The notes under the pieces are model-generated. The model saw only the letters and a program-made list of their open reading frames with translations. It was not told the origin of the DNA and ran no database searches. From contig JAHQIY010000005.1 in NCBI GenBank assembly GCA_019054805.1, forward strand, positions 1,905,501 through 1,969,500: a stretch of 64,000 nucleotides of DNA. The letters run 5' to 3'. Below are positions 23,538 through 35,564 of this stretch, in pieces. The DNA comes from Brachionus manjavacas (lineage: Eukaryota; Rotifera; Eurotatoria; Ploima; Brachionidae). A program made the translations under genes and the position numbers. The first letter of the stretch is position 1. The number at the start of each line of letters is the position of its first letter.

Positions 23538-24022
23538 TTAATCTTCGAAAAGCATTTGCACTAGAGCTTCATCAGCACACTGATCCTCTTTCAAAACCTT
23601 ATTCTAAACAAAGATAGTAAAATTAATAAATCAATAGGCTTGAAAAATATCTTACTTTTTTCCATTGAACTAAAGTCGGGACGCATTTCAATTGAATGTC
23701 TTTATCAGTTCTAAATTCGTTTTGAGGATTTTTCCATCTTTAAATTTAAAATTTTCATATTAAATAAAAAATTAGTAGATTTGCTTCAGTACGTTGGTCT
23801 ATCTCCGACAAAGCATGTTATAAACTCACTATCTTCGGACAAAAATTCAAGACACTTTTTGACCACCGGATCAGCGACATTACAATCCGGGCACCAACTT
23901 TGTTCATTAGGTTGATCCTTGTTTCCCGTGAACAGAATAAAAATTGATCGACTCAGACTCTCAATTGAATTCAAATAGGTTTTCAACTCCTTTAAGCTGT
24001 AAAAAACGCTTTGCTTAGCCAT
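23538..24022 (-). CDS. TXNDC17: TXNDC17 (TRP14), thioredoxin-like disulphide reductase
   Basis: Minus-strand exons 24022-23793, 23737-23656 and 23603-23538, with introns of 55 and 52 bases, give 125 residues (human 123). The protein is a cytosolic thioredoxin-fold reductase of small disulphides such as cystine. The active site WCPDC is intact in QSWCPDCNVADPVVKKCLEF. Other family marks are IFILFTGNKDQ, FITCFVGDRPTWKNPQNEFR across the first junction, the cis-proline segment KCVPTLVQWKK and an end ALVQMLFED. The start codon lies one base after a TTTCTTTATAG acceptor, so the 5' leader is spliced or trans-spliced. The start agrees with the human N-terminus. Confidence 0.94.
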
Positions 24023-26810
24023 TCTATAAAGAAAATTAGAACGCTTTTAAATTTTATTTAAAAATTTCAGTTCATTATCTTTAAGTTTTGTCTACTTTAA
24101 TTTTTTTAAAATCATTTCAAGAAAAATTTAATTAGCATAAAAATTATGTTTAATTTAGTTTTTTTTTCAAATTTTATCTACTAACGCTATAAAAAATCTG
24201 ATCATTTAAAAAAGAATTTTTGGATTAAATTTTTTTTATTTTTTGAAATTTGATAAAGAGAGAAATTAATGAAACTCATTGAATTTAAAACTGCTTCGAT
24301 TATAAAAAATTTATTGAAAATTATAAATTAAAGGTAAAAACACAGATACATTATAGAGTCAAAGCTGTTGAATTTTATTTAAATCCGATTAGAATTAATG
24401 ATATTGAAATAAAAAATTTTTAATTCATTTTCTTTAAGTTAATCGTTGTTTATCTAGAAACTATTTTGATTATATTAATTTTAAGATTTTAAATATTTTT
24501 TAAAATAAAAAAGTTATGTTATGCAAGATTTTAAGCAAACTGGATTTCAAAATTTTTGTTAAAAAAAACAAATTTTATTAAAAAAAATATTGTAAAAATA
24601 TTAAGATTAGAAATCTAATTTAATAATTAGCTTCAAATTTTATAATGCAAAAAATAGTTAACCTCGATTATTGTTATAAAAATAAAGAATATTTTAACTA
24701 TTCAATTTCTATTTTATTTAATTTTTTACTTTTCAATTTTTATAATTCGATGATATTTTTACGCATATTAAAGTCTAAGACTTTTGAAATAAAATTGTGG
24801 CAAAAATTTCAAAAAGCTAGATAAGCAAATTTTTTTCGCCTTTAATATATGCGTTTTTTTGTAAAGTATAAACAAAAATTGGTTGATTTTTAAAGTGTAA
24901 TTGAAAAAACATAAAAAAAAACTTAGCAACAAAATATTATTCATTTTTTTTTATATTTAATATTTTTTAATGGAATTTTATAATTAAATTAAATGCAAAT
25001 TAATTTATGTTAGAAAAAAATTCCAAAAATTTTCCCTGATTAAATAATTGTATATAATTACAATATTCTTATTTGATTGAATTGAGAAATATTTCAAATA
25101 AGAATATATTTTAAATTAATTTAATGTGTCATATTATTTTTCAATTCTCGCTTCAAATTTACAAAAATGTTATAAACATAATTTTTTTATGATATTTAAA
25201 AACTTATGAAAAAATATTTAATCATTCAAAAAATTAATTAAAATTTTTTAAAATATTGCATTTATTTTATTCTTTAGAGAAAAAATACATTATGAATTTA
25301 AGAACAAAATATTGTTATTTTATTATATTTTTAAAATTTAGGCGTATTGTTTCAAAAAACTTAAAAATATGAATTAGAAAATTTGATAAAAATAATGCAT
25401 TAAAAATATAATTTTATAAATTTAGACAAAATTTTTTTAAGCTTGAAATCAGATCAGAAAAATTTTTCAGTCCGTACATTAAATTTCGGGTATAAATCCA
25501 GCTTCTGATAATACCGAAAACCCTCGCGAAGACCTGTGTGCACTTTAAGTTAAATACTAAATTTTAGTATAAGCGGTGATCTATCTCATATTTAATTTTA
25601 AATCCATAAATTATTATCCTGATGTCGGAATGCGGTGTTAAATTGCAAAAATTAAGTTTAATTACCTTAATCGTACACCGCACTTAAATAAAAATATTAT
25701 ACACAAAATTTTTAGAAAACTAAAATTTAAAATTAAAAGTGATTTTTTAAAAGCCGATTTTTTGGATTTTGGTGCAGGGTTAAAAATCGAAAAATTATAA
25801 TGATTATTAATTAAATTCACCAGTAAATAATTTTTTGAAATTACTAATTTTAAAAATATTAAAAATATTAAAAAAAACGCAAATTAAATTATTTTAAGGA
25901 ATTATATTTCTAACAAATCTAATGGATTCAAATTCATGTGTCTAAAAATAGACGTTTTATTAAGTAAGGAAATTGGATAATTTTCATATTTTTTCATATA
26001 TAAAAGCTCGATTCGATTAGGTACTTAAACTTTGTCAATTTGCAATGAATTATTAAGATCTGCTTTATTTTACTAATAAATATAATAACTTATTAAGTAT
26101 ATTTTATATATATGCAAATTTTTATTAAAAAGTTTGAAAATTTTATATTTATGATTTTTGACTTTTGAGCAACTCTGGTTTTTAACTATTTCATCGTCTT
26201 TTACCATTTTATTACCTTAAATTTTCAAATAATGGTTTTGAAAACCAAGTACTCTAATATAATACATAACAAAAAAAACTCGATTTAAAGAGCAATTTTT
26301 TAAATAAAGAAATTTATTTTGAATTAAAATCAAAAAGTTGATAGAAAACATATCTTTCTAAATTTTTGTTTTCTAAGGCATTTTTAAGCTTTATTTCAAG
26401 CCCACTCAAAAATTAAAATCTATCGTATCTATCGTGAATAAATAGAATCTTTTAATTCAAATCAAATCTTAAAATATTGCTAAATAATGAATTTAATTTT
26501 TTACAAATTATTTTCAACAAAAAAATAAAATAAACTTAAAAAAGTCATGTTTTTATAGCTCATTTTGAAGCTCTTGAGACAAAAATTAAAAAAATGTACA
26601 GCTCTATATTTTTAAAATTAGCCTTTCACCTTAAAATTGTATTTAAACTTTGTTTTTGCTAACTTAAGGAGCATTTTTTAAATCTTTATCTAAAAGCCAA
26701 AAAAAGATAAAATACGATGAAATAGTTAAAAACCAACTTTAACTTTTGCAGATTTTTAAGTTAATTTTTGCTTTTTGAGAAGTCAATTCTGAATTTTCTC
26801 TTTGACTTTG
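24023..26810. other. Gene-poor AT-rich interval
   Basis: Very AT-rich with no coding frame I trust. A less AT-rich patch at 25460-25690 holds an 8-bp inverted repeat (TGCGGTGT...ACACCGCA), possibly an old small transposon. Confidence 0.5.
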
Positions 26811-26814
26811 ACAA

Positions 26815-27150
26815 CGAGGTGACTTAATCCAACTTTTCAAAGTCAACAAGAGCAAAGACGACATAACGTGGTACAGCAAGCCTAATTGGTCGGCTCCGAG
26901 AGACATGAAGAGAAGCTAGCTAGGGCGTGAGATCGTGGAATCTTGTCAGCAAAGACACAACTTTTTCATCAATCGGATAGCAAATGTATGGAACGGACTA
27001 CCAGACGAAGTAGTCGCAACTGAGACGGTAGACTCCTTTAAAATCAAATACGACCAACACCAACTGAGACGACCGCTTTGAGGGACAGCTTTGAGAGTTA
27101 TCTCGCTTCGCGGTCTTATTACTACAACTACTACTACTACTTTGACTTTT
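26815..27150 (+). mobile_element. 5'-truncated LINE tail with trinucleotide 3' end
   Basis: The frame from 26816 reads the end of a non-LTR polymerase: RGDLIQLFKVN, DDITWYSKPNWSAPRD, an in-frame TAG, LGREIVESCQQRHNFFINRI, ANVWNGLPDEVVATETVDSF, ending at a TGA at 27079-27081. A short GC-richer 3' UTR follows and ends in a TTATTACTACAACTACTACTAC microsatellite tail. RHNFF..R..N.WN.LP..VV is a recurrent C-terminal signature of such elements. The copy is dead. Confidence 0.85.
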
Positions 27151-27870
27151 TGACCAATTCTGGATAAAAAACAAAGAAATATAATGCAAAAAAGTCCTCT
27201 TGTCAGAGAAAAAAAAATTGAACAAAAGGGACAGAAAGACATTAAAGTTATTCAATGAAAAAAAATACATTAAATCATTTTGGCGCATGGTTCAATGGCT
27301 TGGAACTATCAAAGACAAAATATGAAAAAATTAAAATAACTTAACATATGAATTTAAAACATTTTCAGCAAAAAAAAATACGAAAAACTTGTCAAAAATA
27401 TTATTCTTGATTTTTGAACTGGAAATATGATATTTATCTTAATATTTAAAACCCAAATGTGTGAAAAAAAGTAAAATCTTCATGCATTGTCTTAATCCAT
27501 TTTTTTTATATAATAATGTATAGCTTATATTTTCTTTTGGCTTATTTTTTCTTATACTAGCAATTATATTATTTTTTATAGCAGATCATTAAATAAATAG
27601 TTAATTTTATTTTTTAAGTAGTAAAAATAGAGACGTAATAACTAATTAACAAATTAACAAAAAAATTTTTGTTCCTATTTGAAATAATATTTACTACTTT
27701 TTTTTGTCTTAGATAAAATTGCTACTACAAAAATTAAATTCCATCCAATAAGTGTACATTTTTAACAACTAAAAAATAAAGTTTATATAAAAATCATCAT
27801 AAAAAGAATATAAAAAATTGAATTAAAGAATTCAAATTCATCAAAGTTTAATCATTCAAGTTTTTCTTTC
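27151..27870. other. Unassigned AT-rich DNA
   Basis: Nothing recognised between the LINE tail and the SINE. Confidence 0.4.
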
Positions 27871-27874
27871 AAGC

Positions 27875-28203
27875 AATGATGTTTTAATAATAATTTAATA
27901 ATTGACCCTATTCTATCCTAGTGGATAATTGGGAAGCGCTCATCTCCTTTTCATGTACCTTTTTGAGCAAAGGCTCAGATCTGACACAGAGGCTACTGCA
28001 TCGAGATGATCATCTACACCGCAATTATTACCCAGTCGAAACTGGTCCTCCTATTTTTATGATGAAAGAGGTTTAAACATTCGCCCCGTATTGCAGAGAT
28101 ATTTTAAAGATTTTTTCACCCTCAGCGGGTTTTGAACCCTCGATCCTCTGCTTGCATGACTAACATGCAAACCATTCGGCTATACGGGCTATAATGATGT
28201 TTT
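27875..28203 (-). mobile_element. Full-length tRNA-derived SINE
   Basis: Body 27886-28192 in reverse orientation, flanked by 11-base direct repeats AATGATGTTTT at 27875-27885 and 28193-28203. In sense orientation the head reads GCCCGTATAGCCGAATGG then a B-box GAGGGTTCAAAACCC. The pol III internal promoter is thus complete, and the 3' end carries an ATT-rich tail. This is the best preserved of the three copies. Confidence 0.9.
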
Positions 28204-30630
28204 TACAGACATTTAATTTAATTATTTAAAATTTTTTCAAATCAATTTTTCATAAGAATTTTTGAATAAATAAAAATTATCAATTAATTTAAAAATCAAA
28301 AAAAAATTCCCTTTTTTTATCTTCATAATTCGAGCAGCGGAGCAACGGGTAAAATCTTGTTAATATTAAAACAGCCTTACTCACAAGAAGCTTATTTTTT
28401 ATCCATAATAAATACCGTTGGGATCCGTAAAAGCGGGCACCAAACTGGTCAAAAGTTTCAGAAACCGTGACCGTGTCCGCATTTGCAACCTTTAAGCGGA
28501 CTGTCAATAATTCGGTCAGCCAAGCGGTTTAATTTTAAAACTTGAACTTATTAATAATACTATTATTGAATTGATATTTGATATTTGATGAACCTTTTTA
28601 GATTATTATGATCAATGAAGTTTTATTTTGTCCTTTTAAATTTATTACCAATTTAAAAAATACCGCAGGGTTTTTTTTCGACCCTTTTTAGTACTTCTTT
28701 TACATTTATCAATTCAATAATTGTTGATTTTTTTCCATCAAATCTAAAATTAAAAAAAAATTATTTATGATAAATTTTTATTCTAAATTTTTTTTTCAAT
28801 TCAAAAAATTATTGATATTAAGAACTAAGAAGACTTTATTTTGGATCTACCAAGCAAAATAAATTTAAAATTGTAAGATTTTTTTCTAAAATAAGTTGAA
28901 ATCCAAGCTAATTATATTTTCAATTGCAAAGTCTAAGCAAAAAAATAATTTGAATGAGAAATTTGGACCAACTAGCTATGCAAGGCGTCAGATAAATAAA
29001 CTGAAATTTCAACATTTCTCATGATATTTAATTTGCCTATGATAAATTCTAAATCGAATGGTACGAATTGTCAAAAATTTAGGAAATGATTTTGTTCAGT
29101 AGTATTTGAACTAGAACTAGGAATTTAGCAAGAAAATTTCTTGAATTTTTATCAAACATATTTTTTAAATAATTTAACTTTTTTACTTAAAACGAGACAA
29201 TATCTTTTTTATTAATTAAAAAATTGATAAAAGACATTAAAACTATCAAAAAAAAACAAATCTTAAAAAAATGCAAAAAATAAAATTAATCAACATTTTA
29301 TTAAAATTTCAATTAATAAAATAAAAACTCAATCAAATTATAAAATTATAGTTAGGCCGTTAAAAAGGTTCTAAAATTAATATTAATTTAAATTTTTTAA
29401 CTTAATTTACTTGTAAAAAAACACTTTTCAAGTTAAGTTTTTTTGAATGTCTTCAACATTAACTGCTACAAAAGACAAACCCCTTTTTATGGGAATTTCT
29501 TCTTGTCTTAGTAAAATTTATAATTATTATTTCTATTTATTTTAAAAAAGATTGATTAAAAAAAATTAAAATCATCTCAGGTTCTCAAAAAAAAATGACT
29601 ATTGCATAATTTAAACAAATTTTTTAAGTTCAAAAACGAGTGAGATGGCCTTACCGGGTGATCTTTTTATAAAATAATTTAAATTTAAGCAGACTTAGGT
29701 GAGAAAATTCGTTAAACTGATTGCCCCATTTTTTAGTCGGATTGCCCCGCATTGTAACCCGGTTAGCCGGATTTTAACCCGATCGCCCCGAAAATTCAAG
29801 TTTTTTATAAAGATTGCTCTTTTTATATTCAAGAGGAAAAAAATAATAAATTTCATCAAATAGTTTATTATAATTGATATGGATTTAACTACTTAAATTT
29901 TTAAGTCCAGGCTTTAAAAAAAATTTTTTAAAGTAAAAAGTCTAAGTCCGGACTTTTTTTTTTATTTTCAAAAGCAATGTGTTTGACTTAAAGATGAGAG
30001 AGATTTAAATGAGTACTTTCTTTAAAAAATTGAATCTAAATAATATTTAAAAAAGGCACATATATTTAAAAAGTGAATTTTGTATAAATTTTAGAAATGT
30101 TTTAAAATTGTCCTTTTATCCAAAGCAACCAAGATTTGCACAATTATTAATTTAACACAATTTAAGAATTTTCTAGTAATGATATTCATCTCAAAAAAAA
30201 TTTTTTAGTTTTTGGACTTTTGAAAAAAAAGAAAAGTCCGGACTTGAATTGAGACTTGTGACTTTTAAACAACTCTGCTTTAAATCGTTAATTAAATAAA
30301 TCAAATTTATAAAAATTTACCTCTGTTTTATTTTGAAAAAAAAAAAATTAATTAAAATTGACCGATTAACAGCTCGGAGATCAATTTTTAGCTTATCAAT
30401 TGAAAATTCATATATTTTAAGATGGGAATATTTATGTGTAAATCGGGCAACAACTTTTGATTAATGTTTTTTTTCCTCATTAACATATGATGTCTTAAAT
30501 TTTTTGGAAAATAATTATATAATAAAGGACACATAAAAAAAAAGCTTTTTTGGTTTGACATGTGATTATCTTCTTGAGGCTGAAAAATGATTTCAAAAAA
30601 AAAATTAATAAGATTTAGTCAAATTTGAAA
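28204..30630. other. Gene-poor interval with a GC-elevated patch
   Basis: Mostly AT-rich. A patch at 28320-28540 is clearly richer in GC and holds a 72-codon minus-strand frame (with NADTVTVSETFDQFGARFYG) that I cannot assign. A second patch at 29640-29800 has repeated motifs GATTGCCCC and AACCCGG. Confidence 0.5.
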
Positions 30631-30689
30631 TTTTATTTTGGCCGATTTTTACCATCAAAGAGTTTGATCCAAACAAACCTAATTAGACT

Positions 30690-31167
30690 GCTAACAAAGG
30701 TGCTGATCTCTAAACTTTGGTTTAAAGTCTCTAAAGGTGAGATGTAAAAGAGAAGACATAAATGAATTAATGTATTAAAAAGCTTAATTTGGTAGCGTGG
30801 CAAATCCCATACTACATGTAGCTTCCTTACAACTGCCAATCCTCCAAGGACATAGGTTTAGCAAAAAACTAACCAAGACAAGACAACGTGAAAATGTCTT
30901 GGCTAATTGAGTAGTCAAGAACTGGAATGAGTTACCCAGTGAAATAATAAATGCGAAGTCGTTTAACAGTTCAAAATACCAGTTGAACAGACACATGGAG
31001 TGAAAAAAAAATGAAGATTTTTAAGAAAAAATTTTGTTAACTTTGAATCCTCGATTGACCTTTAACTTGTCTAAATTTAATAATTCAAAATTTAATTCAG
31101 GTTTTTTTTTCAAGGAAAGACAGCTACCACTACAGCTAGTCTTGCTCCGCTGGTCTCCTTCTTTAGC

Positions 31168-31202
<35 letters not shown>
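30690..31202 (+). mobile_element. Decayed LINE tail with (TTA)n end
   Basis: At 30837-31003 one frame reads QGHRFSKKLTKTRQRENVLA, a TGA, VVKNWNELPSEIINAKSFNS then SKYQLNRHME and a stop. This is the same polymerase C-terminal signature as at 26.8 kb. A 3' UTR-like segment (31110-31167) leads into eleven TTA repeats at 31168-31200. Upstream RT sequence back to about 30690 is frameshifted. Confidence 0.75.
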
Positions 31203-31204
31203 TA

Positions 31205-33990
31205 CATATAATAATACAATTTTCAAGCTATTAAAATATTTGGAAATATTTTTCACCATCTTAGCATTTCCAAATCTTAAAATAAATCAAAAACAAAAGC
31301 TTAGACTTGTACAAATATTCAACCACTGTACAAGATTAAAGTGATCAATAAAAATTTCGAAAAAAAAAATAATTTTAAAGGTTAATTTTTAATATCACTT
31401 TTAATCTCATAAATTTCTATGAATCTATAAATAATGACATGAAAAAAAACAAAAGCTTTTTTCTCTCTACAACCAACGTTACTTGACCGAAAAAAAAACA
31501 TTAATGATTAACTATAATTGATGAAAAATATTTGTTTCATAAAATAACAACCTAAGGCTGCGGCGTGCTAATAATTAAGCGAGGTGAACAATTGAAAACA
31601 TGTGAGTCATGGGCCCGTAGATCGCTGAAAAGTGAGCAAAACAATCTAGGTTAGATTCAACATTAGTGAAAAATTAGCTATTCATTTGTTTTGATTCATA
31701 AACACAATTTGAAATTTTATTGAAATCTTATTTCAATCTAAATCTTAATTTCTATTGACCTTATTAGAAAAAATATAGAAAGTATGTCTTGACTATTTGG
31801 TCGAGCACTAGCGACACCAATTGATTTATCACTTTTAAATGCTCCATGAGCAATTCTTAGATTGCTTGCTGTCACTTGCTGTCAATCGATTAATTGATAA
31901 AACTAAGAGCCACCAGAGAGAAACTATTTTGAAGAATGCAAGTAGAATGGGTCTTTAATTAGAAAAATAAGCTCTTAAATTTCGCTCGGCGCTCTTCTTA
32001 AATTGCACTTGAAGTGAAACATTCAAAATATGCATCCGATCATTTATTGAATGCAAATTCGATTAAGAACTCGGTAATTAGCGCGTATAATTTCTTACTG
32101 TGTAAATATTTTTTAGCTCGAATTCCAATAAGTCTACTAATAAGTGTTTCAGGTCAAAAAACTTTTAATTTAAATTAGCGTTCAATCGAGCTATTCCAAA
32201 ATCTGGTCTAAGAATTTCTAGACGAGTGAACATTTCGATTGAGCTCATTGAAAACTTGAACAATTTATTCATCTTTTGATCAGTCTTCAAATTGAGAGCC
32301 AAATTTGCCTATTTAAACAGGGTTTCCTTTGCCTAGTGAAGATTTTTCAGAAATTAAAGAGTTTATGGAAATTAGAGCGGATTTGTATCTTAATAAGCTA
32401 AATAGACTGCAGTAATTCATTTGGTCAATCGATTGTGCTTTGATTAAACTTGGTCGATTTATTTCTGATTTGAGAATTTGTTTTTTTTATTAAATAAACT
32501 AGTATTTTTTTTAGATTAATAATCTGGAATAGAGGGTAGCTTCCGTGTGGTTTATCCGGCATACTTATAATCCATTAAGTTTATGCCCAGGGCATGCGAA
32601 CTATTTGTTTATAGACAATAAGGAAAGATTATGAGTTTAGTGAATAATTGGACATATACTTTAACAATTTTGAGAGGGATTACTAAGGGATTTTGAGTTT
32701 AGTTATATTTTTGTTTTTAAAAAATAAATTAGCAATTATGTTTAAAGATATTTAATTTAAACACTTTTTATTTGGAAAATTTGATTTATTAAAAGGATTT
32801 TATGGGAAATTTGATATCAAAAATTTTATTTCTTTATTAATTGATTTATAATTATATTTTTTTGTTAAAAATGAAAAATAAAAAAAAATTTTTTGAATAG
32901 ATTAAAAGTTGCCAAGTTTTATTTTGTTTGATAAAAAAAATTCTCATACATGGTTACTTGTTTTGTATTTTGGTTTTGTTTAAGATGAACTCCCGAAGTT
33001 GTTCCGAAGTAAGGCCTCATACAGCCTGTTTTGTTTAAGAATTTATGTTTAACGATTTTTATTAATTTAAATGGTGATTAAAGATAAAAAAAGAAAATAA
33101 TTATCTCGTTAGTAAACTATACTCAAACTAATACTGGTGAAGAAGAAGGAAGCAATGGGAGATAAAGAGGCGAGGAATAAAACGCGGAAAAGTCAATTTT
33201 ATTTTAAAATAAAAATAAATTAAAAAAGGTAATAAAATTTACTTTATCTTTTATCAAGAATCATACAGCTTTTTGAACTTTATTAAAAAAAATTATTTAT
33301 TAATTTAAACACCAGATGTTTTTCCAGATTAGCAAAATAAAAAAAGTTCCATACAGCAAAAATTGAAGTTAACTTGTATGTTCTCTTTTCTAGCTTCCTT
33401 CTTTCTTCTTTTCCACATTCATTATCTTTTGCTTCAGGACAGGAAGAGTCGATGAAGAAGATAGGAAGAAAAAAATAAAAAGTGTACAAGTTAATTTTAA
33501 TTTGTATAATTTAATTAATTTGACTGGTCTATCAATTTTTTTTGTTATTAATTTTGATTTGGATGACTAGAATTAATAAATATTTAGATTTGGATGATAA
33601 GTTTTCTAGTGATAGTCCTGGACTAGACTTTTAAAAATGAGGCGATTTTTTTTTAATTGAAGCAAGTTTTGCATAATTATTTACTCGCCAATGATAAGAA
33701 TGGTCAGATTTAGCTCAAATGATTAATGAATATGAGTTAAATATTTATTTAAATTGTTTCAATTGATGAAATAGTTTTTCGACGGATATTAATAGGATTA
33801 TGTTTCGACTCGTTTCTAAATCAAGCTTTTCTATTAATGCTAACCATGTCTACAATTCAAAATTTTTTTATTTATCTGGTCTATTTTTTTTTGCTTTTTT
33901 TTCACTATTTTATTAATTGCTTCATTAATAAAGTTATTTTTCATTTTTCATAATAGACATAAACTAGAGCATGAATCAGTAATTGGATTA
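31205..33990. other. Intergenic interval upstream of the phosphatase-like gene
   Basis: No gene recognised. The part at 31550-32660 is more complex and less AT-rich than its surroundings, with several ATCGATTAA-like motifs, and may be regulatory. At 33130-33190 there is a purine-rich patch. Confidence 0.45.
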
Positions 33991-33992
33991 CA

Positions 33993-35564
33993 ATGAATTT
34001 ATTAGTCAATTTTTTAATTTTAACAAACTTAAAATTAATTTTGCTGCAACAAATAAAGGACCAGGAGCCCAAAGGCATTCACCTATTAGTGGCAAATCGA
34101 ACAGAAATCGACATAATATGGTGGACACAGGGTCAGATTACATCTGCCATTGTATTCTATAGTCTTGCGGACCTGAATGATGACCATATTGCGAGTAATA
34201 ATTTTTTTTGCCGGCATGATCAGTCACAAAAAGGTATTATAAGCCGAACAGACACTTTTGGAAAGTTTATTCACCGAGTTAGGCTCTACAATTTGGTTCC
34301 TGGTCGCCGCTACTGCTATGAAATTCAGTCCGGCATTGCAAGTAGTCATATTTACACGTTTCGTACCTCAGAACTGTCCATTAGCATTGGAACAACAGAC
34401 CGAATGGAAAATGATGAGCTAGATTTTGTCAATTCTTACTTCATTGTCAATTCAAATAATTTCGAAAAAAACAAAATTAAACAGGACTACTTTAAAGATG
34501 AGGAGGAAAAAGAAAATATTTCCTTTCTAACCGAGAGTATCCAATATCAATTGTCCACTAAAAAAGTTTTATCATTTGTAGATCTTCAGTCTAGCATAAA
34601 GTTAAGTGATTATGATCGAACTGTTGGTCCAAAATTCGACCCAAGACAAGAAGGGCCTTACGAAAAAGATTTTTTAGATTTTTTCAATGAAATTTTAAGT
34701 CAAGCTCCAATTTTAAATGTTTACCAAAGAAAAAACACAATTTTGTACAACTCTATGTTTGGCACCAAGCAGAGTCTAGTGTATAGTGTAGATTTAAACG
34801 GAGTTCATTTTGTCACTTATGACCAAAGCTCGGACTCAGATAGAATCATCGAACAAATTGAATATGACTTAATAAAGGCTAATCAAAATCGCCACTTCAC
34901 ACCATGGATCATTTTGTATCTAGCCAAAAATTTAGTTTGTAAAAGAGTGGAGGCTGTTTTGTTTGAATACAATGTTGATTTGGTAATTGTAGCGAGTGAT
35001 TCCTTTTACGAACGCTCATTTCCCGTACTGGAGACAATCGGCAGGTATAAGCAGACCTACGATGACCCAGAGATGCCTTTTAAAATATCGTTGCCAAACA
35101 AATTGTTCAACAAGAGCCACGAGAGAATACAGCCAAAAAATTGGACCAGTTTCCTTTATCAGCCTTTAAATGATTATACTTATGGAATGCTCAAAATAGT
35201 CAATAACACATATCTAAAGTGGGTCTATGTGCATTCGAATGAGAGCATCATTGATGAATTTGAATTTATCAAAAATCACAATGATGCATACGAACGGGTC
35301 TACAATCACCGTATTGAATTTTTAAATAAAAATTTCGGTCTCAATTTAAAATCAAAAATGGTACCTGACATTTATTACACTAGACCTTCGGACGTAAAAT
35401 ATACTAAAATAACTCTCGTTGTATTAACCACCTCATTTATTTTATGCTCATTTGCCTTTTTGCTGCACTACATTTATAAGCGAAATTTACGCCTTAAATT
35501 GGAAATGAAGTATAAATTTACCAACTACACAAATTTAATTGAAAGCGAATTTGATGCTAATTAA
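33993..35564 (+). CDS. Purple-acid-phosphatase-like membrane protein lacking metal ligands
   Basis: One exon, 523 residues. After a signal peptide (1-20) comes a fibronectin-like domain as in purple acid phosphatases, with KFIHRVRLYNLVPGRRYCYE and YTFRTSE (about 90-127). The metallophosphatase-like domain follows, with LVYSVDLNGVHFVTYDQSSD, HFTPWIILYLAK and NVDLVIVASDSFYERSFPV. The domain order and spacing match ACP7-type enzymes. However, the places of the metal-binding residues read otherwise: GDxxYD is VDLQSS (about 196-201), GNHE is YQRK (about 244-247), the HxPMY histidine is lost near 311, and GHxHxYER is ASDSFYER (334-341). A C-terminal membrane helix (about 473-494) and a basic cytosolic tail follow. 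The frame is long and intact, so it looks like a functional non-enzyme rather than a pseudogene. AG acceptors lie 24-37 bases before the ATG. Confidence 0.82.
   Translation: MNLLVNFLILTNLKLILLQQIKDQEPKGIHLLVANRTEIDIIWWTQGQITSAIVFYSLADLNDDHIASNNFFCRHDQSQKGIISRTDTFGKFIHRVRLYNLVPGRRYCYEIQSGIASSHIYTFRTSELSISIGTTDRMENDELDFVNSYFIVNSNNFEKNKIKQDYFKDEEEKENISFLTESIQYQLSTKKVLSFVDLQSSIKLSDYDRTVGPKFDPRQEGPYEKDFLDFFNEILSQAPILNVYQRKNTILYNSMFGTKQSLVYSVDLNGVHFVTYDQSSDSDRIIEQIEYDLIKANQNRHFTPWIILYLAKNLVCKRVEAVLFEYNVDLVIVASDSFYERSFPVLETIGRYKQTYDDPEMPFKISLPNKLFNKSHERIQPKNWTSFLYQPLNDYTYGMLKIVNNTYLKWVYVHSNESIIDEFEFIKNHNDAYERVYNHRIEFLNKNFGLNLKSKMVPDIYYTRPSDVKYTKITLVVLTTSFILCSFAFLLHYIYKRNLRLKLEMKYKFTNYTNLIESEFDAN

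Noticed and set aside
26946..27288. Minus-strand frames of 96-98 codons
   Set aside because: Antisense of a LINE tail and its microsatellite end; low-complexity Val and Ser runs come from the (TAC)n tail.
28500..28535. tRNA-like A box (CAGCCAAGCGGTTTAA)
   Set aside because: No B box or acceptor stem follows; the next bases are AT-rich low complexity.
31034..31234. 66-codon frame ending in a tyrosine run
   Set aside because: The tyrosines translate the (TTA)n tail of a LINE shifted by one; it is not a gene.
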